DNA of 59,805 nt from an uncultured Prevotellaceae bacterium (GTDB taxonomy: Bacteria; Bacteroidota; Bacteroidia; Bacteroidales; Bacteroidaceae): the NCBI GenBank assembly GCA_900318815.1, contig ONMA01000016.1, positions 1-59,805 of the forward strand, given 5' to 3'. The translations under genes were made by a program, and so were the position numbers. Positions 16,179-24,365 of this stretch are shown here, one piece after another (position 1 is the first letter of the stretch; every line of letters starts with the position of its first letter). The notes under the pieces are model-generated. The model did not search any database. It saw nothing but the letters and a program-made list of their open reading frames with translations, and was not told where the DNA came from.

Positions 16179-18398
16179 TTATTTCTTCCGTCGCTTGATA
16201 CCGTTTCGTTTCAGCAGGGCGTCGATGGTGGGTTCCTGACCACGGAAGCGCTTGTAGAGTGTCATGGGATGCTCGGTGCCGCCCCGCGAGAGGATGTTGT
16301 CGCGGAAGCTCTGTGCCGTCTTCTGGTCGAAGATACCGTTCTTCTTGAATACTGAGAAGGCATCGGCATCGAGCACCTCGGCCCACTTGTAGCTGTAGTA
16401 GCCGGCGGCATAGCCACCCGCCATGATGTGGGAGAACTGCACGGTCATGCAGGTGTCGGGCAGCTGCGGGCCAAGGATGGCTTTCTTCCATGCCTGCTTC
16501 TCGAAAGAGAGGATGTCGCCGGTGAACTCGTCGCGCTGTGTGTAGTAGGCCATGTCGAGTAGGCCGAACGATACCTGGCGCAGGCAGGCCGTGGCGGCCA
16601 TGAAGTTGCGGCTCTTCACGATGCGGCTGATCAGCTCGTCGGGCAGCGGTTCGCCCGTCTGGTAGTGGAAAGCGAAGGTGCGCAGGAACTCTTTCTCCAC
16701 GGAGTAGTTCTCCATGAACTGCGAAGGCAGCTCTACAAAGTCCCACCAGACGTTGGTGCCCGAGAGACTCTCGAAGCGGGTGTTGGCAAACATGCCGTGG
16801 AGTGAGTGGCCGAACTCGTGGAGGAAGGTCTCCACCTCGCTCAACGTGAGCAGGGCTGGCTTCTCGGCGGTAGGCTTCGTCACGTTCATCACTACCGAGA
16901 CGTGAGGGCGCACGTCCTCTCCTTTCTTGTCGATGCATTGTCCTTGAAACTCTGTCATCCAGGCACCGCCCTGCTTGCCCTTGCGGGGGTGGAAGTCGGC
17001 ATAGAACACGGCCAGATAGCTGCCGTCACGGTCGAATACCTCGTAGGCCTTCACGTCGGGATGGTAGACGGGAATGTTGCTGTTCTCCTTAAATGTGATG
17101 CCGTAGAGACGGTTGGCCAGGCCGAACACGCCGTCGATGACCTTTTCCAACTGGAAGTAAGGGCGCAGCATCTCGGCATCGAGGTTGTACTTCTTCATCT
17201 GCAGCTTGTGGGAGTAGAAGGCGGTGTCCCAGGGGGAGATGAGAGAAGAGTGGAGAGGGGAGAGAGGAGAGTGGAGAGAGGAGAGAGGAGAGAGATTAGA
17301 ATCTTTCTTTTCCTCTCTCTTCATCAATTCGATTAATGAGGCGTATTCCTTCTCGGCTGTGGGCCTGTAGGCATCGATGAGGTCGTTGAGCAGCTTGTAG
17401 ACGTTGCGGGTGTTGGAGGCCATGCGGCGCTTCAGCACGTAGTCGGCGTAGGTCTTGTAGCCGAGGAGCTGGGCAATCTCGCGACGCAGATTGATGAGGC
17501 GCTTGCATATCTCGATGTTGTTCTCGCTGTTGTCGTGGGTGCAGACGGTGTTGCGGGCCATGTACATCTGGCGGCGCAGCTCGCGCTGCGTGCTGTAGGT
17601 CATAAAGGGCTGGTAAGAAGGGTAGTCGAGGGTGAAGGTCCAGCCAGTTTTAAGTGGAGAGTGGAGAGAGGAGAGAGGAGAGAGATTAGACTGGCTGTCG
17701 GGAGTGGCCGAACTATCCTCTCTCCTCTCTCCTCTTTCCTCTCTCCTCAAAACGTATTCCTCTGCCGCTGCATCGATGGCCGTCTGGGGCAGATCGTCGA
17801 GCTGTGCGGGGTCGGTGATGGTCAGGGTGAAGGCTTTCTGCTCCTTCAGCAGGTTCTGAGAGAACTGCAGGCCCAGGAGGGAGGCCTCCTCGGTGAGCTG
17901 GCGCAGACGCTCCTTGCCCTCCTTGTCGAGCAGGGCACCACTACGCACGAAGCCCTGATAGGTGTTCTCCAAAAGCATCTTCTCTTCGGGAGTGAGTTTG
18001 CGGTGGTGGCGGTGTACGTACTTGATGCGCTCAAAGAGCCGCTCGTTCAGTCTGACGTCGTTGGCGTGCTGGGTCAGGATGGGCTGTATCTTCTGGGCCA
18101 GGGCATCCATCTCGTCGTTGGTCTCGGCAGAGAGGAGGTTGAAGAACACCGTCGACACGCGCTCCAGGAGGTCGTAGTAGCCCTCGGTCTTGTCGTCCTT
18201 GTCGATGATGGTGTTGTCGAAGGTGGGCTTCGCCGGGTTGTTGATGGTCTTCTCTATCTGCTCGTTGTCGCGGCGTATGCCTTCCATGAAGGCCGGCTCG
18301 AAGTCTTCGAGACGTATGCGGTCGAAGGGTACGGTGTCGTGTGGGGTGCCGTAGGGCACGAAAAACGGGTTCTGCCGTTCGGTGTTGTTCTCTGTCAT
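16179..18398 (-). CDS. M3-family metallopeptidase (oligopeptidase/Dcp type) with repeat insertions
   Basis: A 739-residue zinc oligopeptidase that probably degrades short peptides in cytoplasm or periplasm; no signal peptide is visible. The zinc site is [11 protein letters not shown] (about 528-538), with downstream [22 protein letters not shown] typical of M3 enzymes. Two stretches not expected in the family are encoded by simple repeats: [10 protein letters not shown]...[13 protein letters not shown] (17651-17750) and [19 protein letters not shown] (17236-17300). Both keep the frame. The start at 18398 is preferred over 18428 because a -7 box at 18426-18433 would put 18428 upstream of the transcript. 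Confidence 0.93.
   Translation of the reverse strand: [739 protein letters not shown]
17236..17300 (-). repeat. In-frame GAGAGG repeat in the M3 gene, site 1
   Basis: Tandem GGAGAG/AGTGGAGAG units read on the coding strand as CTCTCC and encode [19 protein letters not shown] within the peptidase. Confidence 0.8.
17651..17750. repeat. In-frame inverted GAGAGG repeat in the M3 gene, site 2
   Basis: A purine-rich arm (about 17655-17688) and a pyrimidine-rich arm (about 17715-17748) are mutually complementary. Both are translated, giving Arg/Glu-rich peptide from one arm and Ser/Leu/Pro-rich peptide from the other. It shares units with site 1, 350 bases away. Confidence 0.8.
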
Positions 18399-18425
18399 AA
18401 GTAATAAAGATTCGTTTTTGGCTTG

Positions 18426-18433
18426 CAAAATTA
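18426..18433 (-). promoter_or_regulatory. -7 box for the M3 peptidase gene
   Basis: Reverse complement TAATTTTG, with a predicted start near 18419. This is the basis for the chosen start codon at 18398. Confidence 0.5.
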
Positions 18434-18475
18434 CAAAAAATCCATGAAAATGACACCTCTTTCAATAATAATTAG

Positions 18476-18483
18476 TATTTTTG
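18476..18483 (+). promoter_or_regulatory. -7 box adjacent to the trmO start
   Basis: TATTTTTG ends 5 bases before the ATG at 18489, so the transcript would begin about at the start codon. The box faces the divergent M3 promoter. Confidence 0.45.
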
Positions 18484-18488
18484 CATGT

Positions 18489-19178
18489 ATGAATATCGAA
18501 CCTATTGCCTTTTTTCATTCGCCGCTGACGTCGAAGTTCGGCATTCCGCGACAGAGCGGACTCACCGCGTCGCTGCCGGGGCGCATTGTGCCGGAGCCTG
18601 CTTACAGGCACGAGGAAGCGGTGCGCGGGCTCGAAGCCTTCTCGCATCTGTGGATCATCTGGGAGTTCTCGGCCAATGGCCGGCAGTCATCGGACGCTTC
18701 CCGTCACCTCACCGTGCGCCCTCCGCGATTGGGCGGCAACGAGCGTATCGGCGTGTTTGCCTCGCGCTCGCCCTTCCGTCCCAATCGTCTCGGACTGTCG
18801 TGTGTGCGCATCCGAAGCATAGAAATGACGGACGGCGAAGGGCCGGTGATTTATGTCGAGGGAGCCGACCTGATGGACGGCACGCCCATCTACGACCTGA
18901 AGCCCTACGTGGCCTACGCTGATGCCCATCCCGATGCCCGCTGCGGATTCGTAGACCAGAAGGAATGGCAGCCGCTACATGTGGAGTTTCCCGACGCGCT
19001 GGCACGCCTTTTTGCCGCCGACGAGCTGAAGGGACTCATGGAGGTGCTGGCACAGGACCCTCGTCCACGCTATCACGACGATCCGCAGCGCGTCTACGGC
19101 ATGCCCTTCGCCGGGCGCGACGTCCGCTTCCGCGTGGCTGACGGAAAACTCATCGTGTGCGAAGTGGTCTCTTTGTAG
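18489..19178 (+). CDS. trmO: tRNA m6t6A37 methyltransferase TrmO-like
   Basis: A 229-residue protein of the TrmO/TsaA (YaeB) family, which N6-methylates t6A37 of tRNA-Thr using SAM. The family start pattern IEPIAFFHSPLTSKFGIPRQSGL is followed by LWIIWEFSANG, PPRLGGNERIGVFASRSPFRPNRLGLSCVR (the RSPxRPNxxGLS signature) and the C-terminal DPRPRYHDDPQRVYGMPFAGRDVRFRV. The start is fixed by the family N-terminus at 18489. With a -7 box at 18476-18483 the message would be nearly leaderless. Confidence 0.9.
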   Translation: MNIEPIAFFHSPLTSKFGIPRQSGLTASLPGRIVPEPAYRHEEAVRGLEAFSHLWIIWEFSANGRQSSDASRHLTVRPPRLGGNERIGVFASRSPFRPNRLGLSCVRIRSIEMTDGEGPVIYVEGADLMDGTPIYDLKPYVAYADAHPDARCGFVDQKEWQPLHVEFPDALARLFAADELKGLMEVLAQDPRPRYHDDPQRVYGMPFAGRDVRFRVADGKLIVCEVVSL

Positions 19179-19242
19179 TCTCTACCTCCGCATCCCGTAC
19201 CTTCGATAGCAAGTGACCAGAGAAATCGAGTGGGTACAAAAT

Positions 19243-19355
19243 GCCGCAAGCGGCCTGATAAAAAACATAAAAAAACAGGAAAAACAAAATAAAACAATCA
19301 TTGTTTTTTCTTGTTTTTCCTGTTTTTTTATGTTTTTCTTAAAGGCGCGAAGCGC
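19243..19355. repeat. Full CGCTTCGCG-family inverted repeat, copy 4
   Basis: Left arm starts with GCCGCAAGCGGC, right arm ends with GCGCGAAGCGC; between lie complementary tracts of AAAAAACAT / ATGTTTTTT and CAGGAAAAACAA / TTGTTTTTCCTG. It sits between the convergent trmO and DUF4230-like genes. The outer hairpins differ in sequence but keep their shape. Confidence 0.88.
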
Positions 19356-19407
19356 AACTATCGTCCCATGTTATTCTACAATCATAACTAAACATAATAG
19401 GAGGGGC

Positions 19408-19992
19408 TTATTCGAATCGGATGATGACGTGCTCTTGGCCCATGGAGTGGAGGAGCTGGCGGAACTGGGCATCGGCATGGTTCTCGGCGATGCGCAGGTT
19501 CTGGGGCGACAGGCCATGAGAACGCATGCGGTGGCGGGCACGCTGGTACATGTCCTCGCGGTCCTTGGCCGTCCACTTGCCCACCTCGAAGAACGACACG
19601 GTGCGGGCCTCGTCGATGAAGTTCTCGTCGAGCAGCCCCACAGGCGGCAGGGTGAGGACGACGGTGTCGCCCTGCATGGCGATCCATCCCTCGCTCACTT
19701 TCTCTAAGTCGATGCCAATGCGCATCGTACCATAATATATACGCGAGAGACGGTCGTTGCTGAAGAGTCCCCGGCGAACGGTGTCGATCAGTTCCTCGTC
19801 GCTTACCGACAGGAACTCCCATTGCCCGATGTTGCGTATGGATTGTATCTGCTCGGTAGAGAGGCTGATGGAGCCGTTGTTCTCTATGCCTGCCGACAGG
19901 CTGTATGTCCTGATCAGCAAAAAGACGGCTGCCCCGAAGATGACGAGGAGGATGAGTAGGGGCTTGAGATGAGGCAATTGTTTCATGTTCAT
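19408..19992 (-). CDS. DUF4230-like membrane-anchored protein
   Basis: A 194-residue protein with one N-terminal membrane segment (LLILLVIFGAAVFLLI, residues about 11-27) and a soluble domain outside. The soluble part (SIRNIGQWEFLSVSDEELIDTVRRG ... YGTMRIGIDLEKVSEGWIAMQGDTVVLTLPPVGLLDENFIDE) resembles DUF4230, a Bacteroidetes family of unknown function. It overlaps the next DUF4230-like gene by 4 bases, and that neighbour is a lipoprotein of the same family, so the two may form a pair in the envelope. Confidence 0.7.
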   Translation of the reverse strand: MNMKQLPHLKPLLILLVIFGAAVFLLIRTYSLSAGIENNGSISLSTEQIQSIRNIGQWEFLSVSDEELIDTVRRGLFSNDRLSRIYYGTMRIGIDLEKVSEGWIAMQGDTVVLTLPPVGLLDENFIDEARTVSFFEVGKWTAKDREDMYQRARHRMRSHGLSPQNLRIAENHADAQFRQLLHSMGQEHVIIRFE

Positions 19993-20663
19993 TTCTCTAT
20001 GTTGTTAAGGTCGAGTATAGAGCGGATGTCCCTGCGGTCGAAGTCGCGGCTGAAGGAGATGGTGACGTCCTGTTCCTTGTAGCCCAGTTGGGTGATGATG
20101 GGTACGAGCTGGTGGGCGGCACTGAGGCGGGCTGTCTCGATGATGCCCATCTCGGGGATGCGCTTGATGACGGCCTCGCGTCCCTGCTGCTCGAGTGCCG
20201 AAAGTTCGCTGTCGGTGAAGTGGGAGCGAACCAGCGACACGTATTCGGTGATGCCTTTCTGGTCGATCTTCGAGCTGGTCAGCTCTATGCGCGGGTCGGG
20301 CAGGATAATGGTAATCTTGTCGCCCTCCCGCTGCACGTTCTCCTCGGAGAAGTTGGCGAAGTCGATGTAGCCCTTCAGCGTGACATTCATGGGGATGGCC
20401 ACTTTGCGGTCGGTATAGGGAAAGGTGATGGAGAACTTCTTCGAGAAGAACTCGCCGCTGAACTCCTTGACGTCGTTGTAGGTCACAATCTTGTGTACGC
20501 GGTACTCCGTGGTGTAGAGCCGGGAGCACTTCTTAATCTGCATGACGAGCATGGGAATGGTGTCGGCCTGACTGTCCTTTGCCGTTGCGTCGCTCTTTCT
20601 GCAACCGTTGAAGGTGGCTGCAAAAAGCAGGGTTAAAAGTAATAAACATGCAATATTCTTCAT
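19989..20663 (-). CDS. DUF4230-like lipoprotein
   Basis: A 224-residue protein with a lipoprotein signal peptide (LLLLTLLFAATFNGCRK, lipobox Cys at residue 21). The mature part carries the DUF4230 pattern: KKCSRLYTTEYRVHKIVTYND, IPMNVTLKGYIDFANFSEENV, GDKITIILPDPRIELTSSKID. It is transcribed first and overlaps the membrane-anchored paralogue by 4 bases. Function is unknown; location at the outer or inner membrane is inferred. Confidence 0.75.
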   Translation of the reverse strand: MKNIACLLLLTLLFAATFNGCRKSDATAKDSQADTIPMLVMQIKKCSRLYTTEYRVHKIVTYNDVKEFSGEFFSKKFSITFPYTDRKVAIPMNVTLKGYIDFANFSEENVQREGDKITIILPDPRIELTSSKIDQKGITEYVSLVRSHFTDSELSALEQQGREAVIKRIPEMGIIETARLSAAHQLVPIITQLGYKEQDVTISFSRDFDRRDIRSILDLNNIEK

Positions 20664-20682
20664 ATAATGTCCTATTATGTTG

Positions 20683-20690
20683 CAAAAATA
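20683..20690 (-). promoter_or_regulatory. -7 box for the DUF4230-like pair
   Basis: Reverse complement TATTTTTG, 20 bases before the start codon at 20663. -33 not recognised. Confidence 0.4.
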
Positions 20691-20754
20691 ATAAAAAAAG
20701 TGTATTCCGATGATAAAAATGCAAGATTTTTATGGCAGGATTAAACTTTTTCTT

Positions 20755-20762
20755 TATCTTTG
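20755..20762 (+). promoter_or_regulatory. -7 box for the DUF4890-like gene
   Basis: TATCTTTG, 72 bases before the ATG at 20834. No clear -33. Confidence 0.45.
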
Positions 20763-20833
20763 CATCAAATTATTAGTTGCAACGAACAAAAAGTAACAAA
20801 ACAAAAGTTTAACAACAAAAAAATGTAACTAAT

Positions 20834-21337
20834 ATGAAAAAGATGGTATTGGCCATGACAGCCGCCCTCGTAATGAGCATGGGAGCTGTGGCACAGGATG
20901 AACAAAAAGCAGAGAGACGTGAGCGCGGTCAGTTCGACCAGACGGAGATGATTCAGCGTCGCACGGATGCAACAGTAAAGAAATACGGACTTAACGACGA
21001 ACAGGCAAAGAAATTATTAGAACTGAACACCAAGTTCGCAGGCCAGATGGGTTCGCGCCGTGGGAGGCCGCATGCCATGTCAAGGCAGCCGGACAGAAGA
21101 CCCGGCGATAGCGTCTCGGCAAGAAGGGGCAGGAACCCGCAGCGGATGGAGCGTCGCGACAGCGCAGGTGGCCCACGCCCGGAGATGCGCCCCATGACCG
21201 ACGAGATGCGGAAGAACATGGAAGCCTACGAGGCCGGCATCAAGGAGATTCTGACGGAAGAGCAGTACAAAGCCTATCAGGAGGACATGAAGAACCGCAG
21301 AATGCCAGGCGGCGACCGTGGACCGCGCAGAAGGTAG
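20834..21337 (+). CDS. Secreted Arg-rich DUF4890-like protein (Spy/CpxP-like)
   Basis: A 167-residue protein with signal peptide (MKKMVLAMTAALVMSMGAVAQ). The mature protein has two helical segments, RTDATVKKYGLNDEQAKKLLELNTKF and MRKNMEAYEAGIKEILTEEQYKAYQEDM, separated by a basic linker (QPDRRPGDSVSARRGRNPQRMERR). The LxxEQxxKxLELN and LTEEQYKAYQ patterns resemble DUF4890 and LTXXQ periplasmic chaperone-like proteins. A role in envelope stress or metal binding is only an analogy. Confidence 0.65.
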   Translation: MKKMVLAMTAALVMSMGAVAQDEQKAERRERGQFDQTEMIQRRTDATVKKYGLNDEQAKKLLELNTKFAGQMGSRRGRPHAMSRQPDRRPGDSVSARRGRNPQRMERRDSAGGPRPEMRPMTDEMRKNMEAYEAGIKEILTEEQYKAYQEDMKNRRMPGGDRGPRRR

Positions 21338-21360
21338 AAGATATAGGTAATAGAAATAAG

Positions 21361-21518
21361 TGACATTGAGATTTTTCATAGTGATTTAGGTTAACATAGT
21401 GTTTTTGAAAGGCAAGAGTGCCTATCCCCCTTATTAGGTGTAACATTCTTTTTTAAAGTAGAAGAGAGTATTCCTGGATAATATAGCGCCCGCTACTAAA
21501 AATAGTGGGCGTTTTTTT
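21361..21518 (+). ncRNA. Possible non-coding RNA ending in a strong terminator
   Basis: Between 21338 and the terminator at 21487-21518 no gene is found. A stretch at 21371-21396 (TTTTTCATAGTGATTTAGG then TTAACA) closely resembles 34142-34168, part of another candidate small RNA. A GGCAAGAGTGCC hairpin follows at about 21411. It may equally be the 3' untranslated region of the upstream gene. Confidence 0.35.
21487..21518 (+). terminator. Intrinsic terminator
   Basis: CGCCCGCTA (21487-21495) pairs with TAGTGGGCG (21503-21511), 9 bp with one G-T, followed by seven T residues. Confidence 0.85.
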
Positions 21519-21548
21519 GTTGTGTCAGGAATAAATTGTGTAACTTTG
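21517..21548 (+). promoter_or_regulatory. Promoter of the DUF4738-like gene
   Basis: TTG at 21517-21519 (or 21520-21522) and TAACTTTG at 21541-21548, spacing 21 (or 18). It overlaps the T-run of the preceding terminator. Confidence 0.55.
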
Positions 21549-21557
21549 CAACCTATT

Positions 21558-22121
21558 ATGAATAAGACAGCAGCTATGATTGCGCTCGCCTGCCTTCTCG
21601 GGCTGGGAGCATGCAAGGAAAAGAAAACGACGGACGACATTATCGTCAGCCGTCAGGAGACACCCAAGCCCCAGGCTCCCATCAGAATGCAGGAGTACAG
21701 GCAGGCCACCGACGTGGACTGGAAAGGGGCGAAGTATCATGTGGAGATTGTGCGTACACCCGTCGACTCGTTGCCGATGGTGAAGGACGAGATAGGACAG
21801 CAGTACATTGACAACCGCATTCTGGTTGTCGTGACGCGCCCCGACAGCACCGTCTTCTTCCGGAAGTCGTTCAGTAAATCGTCATTTGCGCCTTACCTCG
21901 ATGACGACTATCGGAAGACGGGTATTCTCGAAGCCATGATTTTCGAACAAGTGGCCGACGGTCGGCTGGAGTTTGCCGTCAGCGTGGCCCATCCGCAGAG
22001 CGAGGACGAGTTCATCCCGCTCACAATGAAGGTCGAGCAGGATGGCAGCGTGACCATCAAGCGCGATGAAAACATGGACACCTTCGGCAACGATCAGGAT
22101 TCTGAAGACGACGGCGTCTGA
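21558..22121 (+). CDS. DUF4738-like lipoprotein
   Basis: A 187-residue protein with a lipoprotein signal (ALACLLGLGACKE, lipobox Cys about residue 19). The mature part reads PIRMQEYRQATDVDWKGAKYHVEIVRTPVDSLPMVKDEIGQQYIDNRILVVVTRPDSTVFFRKSFSKSSFAPYLDD..., resembling DUF4738, a Bacteroidetes family without known function. The start at 21558 is chosen because the longer frame begins inside the promoter. The acidic C-terminus (DQDSEDDG) is notable. Confidence 0.7.
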   Translation: MNKTAAMIALACLLGLGACKEKKTTDDIIVSRQETPKPQAPIRMQEYRQATDVDWKGAKYHVEIVRTPVDSLPMVKDEIGQQYIDNRILVVVTRPDSTVFFRKSFSKSSFAPYLDDDYRKTGILEAMIFEQVADGRLEFAVSVAHPQSEDEFIPLTMKVEQDGSVTIKRDENMDTFGNDQDSEDDGV

Positions 22122-22142
22122 CGGTTTTCGCTTGTCTTGTGA

Positions 22143-22892
22143 TTATCCCTGAAGGATAGCCTGCCAGATGTCGGGCCACGACTGGCTCAGGTCGGTCATC
22201 TGGCTGAAGAGCAGGTTGGCTCCTTCGCTTTCCAGAAGTTCATGGGGCAACGGCCCGGTGTTGACGGCAATGGTGAATATCCGTGCGGCAACGCCGGCAC
22301 GCACGCCAAGCGGCGCATTCTCGATGACCAGTGCCTGCCAGGGCTGCAGGCCGCCCATCTTCGTCAGTCCCATCAGGTAGGGGTCGGGATTGGGCTTGCC
22401 ACGCTTCACGTCGTAGGCCGTGACAATGTGCAGTTCGTCAAGGTACTGACCGAAGTCCTTGAGCAGGCGGTTGATAAGTGGACGCTGCCCGCTGCCCGTC
22501 ACCACGCCGATGCTTAGTCCGTCGGCCTGCAGCTGCGCCATGAGTTCGGGAATGCCGGTCATTACCTGAGTCTCGGGCATAGCATGAAACTGCCTCGTCT
22601 TCTCGTCGTACATCAGCTGCGCCTCCTGTTCCGTTATCTCGCGTCCCTGCTGTTGGCGCACCATCTCGCGGATGGTGTCAACGCCCCGGGCACCCTCAGT
22701 GGCGTAGGCATCGTGGGCCGACATGTTGATGCCGAACTTCGCCATCGACCGTTGCCAGGCAATGGCATGATTTGGCATGGAGTTGTAGAGCACTCCGTCC
22801 ATATCAAAAAGCACAGCTTTGGGGCGCAGGGCCTCAAAGCTGTGTTTTTGCAGGTATTGATGAATGGCTGTGTCTGGCTTATTCATTCTCAA
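22143..22892 (-). CDS. HAD-superfamily hydrolase (beta-phosphoglucomutase-like)
   Basis: A 249-residue HAD phosphatase of the beta-phosphoglucomutase-like subgroup. Motif I is [12 protein letters not shown] (nucleophile Asp and DxD), motif II TGSG, motif III Lys in [14 protein letters not shown], and motif IV in [12 protein letters not shown], where the usual two acidic residues are reduced to one Glu (VIENA rather than VEDS). A helical cap follows motif I. The substrate is not defined. It overlaps the end of pgi by 14 bases (8 if the ATG at 22886 is used), indicating translational coupling. Confidence 0.88.
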   Translation of the reverse strand: MRMNKPDTAIHQYLQKHSFEALRPKAVLFDMDGVLYNSMPNHAIAWQRSMAKFGINMSAHDAYATEGARGVDTIREMVRQQQGREITEQEAQLMYDEKTRQFHAMPETQVMTGIPELMAQLQADGLSIGVVTGSGQRPLINRLLKDFGQYLDELHIVTAYDVKRGKPNPDPYLMGLTKMGGLQPWQALVIENAPLGVRAGVAARIFTIAVNTGPLPHELLESEGANLLFSQMTDLSQSWPDIWQAILQG

Positions 22893-24231
22893 GACGCTTC
22901 TTAATGGCTGCCGACTCGGCCTCGTAGCCTGGCTTGTCGAGCAGGGCGAACATGTTCTTCTTGTAAGCTTCCACGCCGGGCTGGTTGAAGGGGTTCACGC
23001 CCAGGATGTTGCCGCTGATGCCGCAGGCAATCTCGAAGAAGTAGATGAGCTGGCCCAGATAGAACTCGTTGAGCTTGGGCATGGATACGCGGATGTTGGG
23101 CACGCCGCCGTCGACGTGAGCCAGGCGTGTGCCAAGCTCGGCCATCTTGTTCACCTCGTCCACGCGCTTGCCGGCAAGGAAGTTCAGGCCGTCCAGGTTC
23201 TCCTCGTCCTCGGGGAAGAGCAGCTTCTTCTCGGGTTCCTCAACGCTGATGACGGTTTCGTAGATGGTGCGCTCGCCATCCTGGATCCACTGTCCCATGG
23301 AGTGCAGGTCGGTGGTGAAGTCGACGCTGGCGGGGAAGATACCCTTCTTGTCCTTGCCTTCCGACTCGCCGTAGAGCTGCTTCCACCATTCAGACATGAA
23401 GTGGAGCTTGGGCTGATAGTTCACCATGATTTCAATCTTCTTGCCGTTCTGGTAGAGGGCGTTGCGCACGGCGGCATACTGGGCAGCGGGGTTCTCGGCG
23501 AATGGAACATCTTTGCCGCATGCCTTCTCCATCGTCTGGGCACCCTCGACGAGGGCAGCAATGTCGAATCCGGCGCAGGCAATGGGCAGCAGGCCCACGG
23601 GGGTAAGCACCGAGAAGCGGCCACCCACGTTGTCGGGAATGATGAAGCTCTTGTAGCCCTCCTTGTCGGCGCAGGTGCGGGCGGCACCGCGCTTGGCATC
23701 GGTCACGGCCACGATGAGTTTCTTGGCCTCTTCCTTGCCACACTGGGCCTCGCATTGCTTCTTCAGCAGACGGAAGGTCAGGGCCGTCTCGGTGGTAGTG
23801 CCCGACTTCGAGATGTTGATGACGCCGAACTTCTTGCCTTTCAGGTATTCCGTGAGTTCAAACAGATAGTCCTCGCCGATGTTGTTGCCGGCAAAGAGAA
23901 TCGTGGGGTTCTTCTTGTCCTGGATGAGCCATCCGAACGAGTTGCTCAGGGCCTCGATGACGGCACGGGCACCTAAGTAGCTGCCGCCGATACCGGCCAC
24001 CACCACGGCTTCGCAGTTCTCGCGGAGCACCTTGGCCGTAGCCTGAATCTCAGCGATGAACTCGGGGGTAATCTCTGTGGGCAGATGCAGCCAGCCAAGG
24101 AAGTCGTTACCGGGGCATGTTCCGTTCTCCAGGGCCTCTTGTGCGGCCTTCACCTGTGGCTCAAAAGCAGCCACGGCGCCCTCCTTCAGGAAGCAAGACG
24201 CCTTTGTAATGTCAAGACAAATGTTCTTCAT
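22879..24231 (-). CDS. pgi: Glucose-6-phosphate isomerase
   Basis: A 450-residue phosphoglucose isomerase interconverting glucose-6-phosphate and fructose-6-phosphate. It is of the short bacterial type (about 445 residues). Signature segments: [32 protein letters not shown] (SIS sugar-binding), [16 protein letters not shown] and a central [16 protein letters not shown]. The start at 24231 is preferred because the longer frame contains the -7 box at 24270-24277. The HAD gene follows with overlap. Confidence 0.96.
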   Translation of the reverse strand: MKNICLDITKASCFLKEGAVAAFEPQVKAAQEALENGTCPGNDFLGWLHLPTEITPEFIAEIQATAKVLRENCEAVVVAGIGGSYLGARAVIEALSNSFGWLIQDKKNPTILFAGNNIGEDYLFELTEYLKGKKFGVINISKSGTTTETALTFRLLKKQCEAQCGKEEAKKLIVAVTDAKRGAARTCADKEGYKSFIIPDNVGGRFSVLTPVGLLPIACAGFDIAALVEGAQTMEKACGKDVPFAENPAAQYAAVRNALYQNGKKIEIMVNYQPKLHFMSEWWKQLYGESEGKDKKGIFPASVDFTTDLHSMGQWIQDGERTIYETVISVEEPEKKLLFPEDEENLDGLNFLAGKRVDEVNKMAELGTRLAHVDGGVPNIRVSMPKLNEFYLGQLIYFFEIACGISGNILGVNPFNQPGVEAYKKNMFALLDKPGYEAESAAIKKRLENE

Positions 24232-24269
24232 TTTGCTTTTAGTTTTGAAAAAGTTTTTAGTTCGTTGCG

Positions 24270-24277
24270 CAAAGGTA
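24270..24277 (-). promoter_or_regulatory. -7 box for pgi
   Basis: Reverse complement TACCTTTG, 38 bases before the start codon. No convincing -33. Confidence 0.45.
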
Positions 24278-24365
24278 CAAAGAATTTGCGATATAACGCA
24301 TATATTCTTTGTCAAAAAGCAGCATGGAAATGCGAAAAAACGTGAAGAAGCGACAAAATCAGCCC

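Noticed and set aside
21338-21518. A 6S RNA gene
   Set aside because: The stretch ends in a good terminator but I could not draw a 6S-like bulged hairpin with closing stems; left as a possible non-coding RNA.
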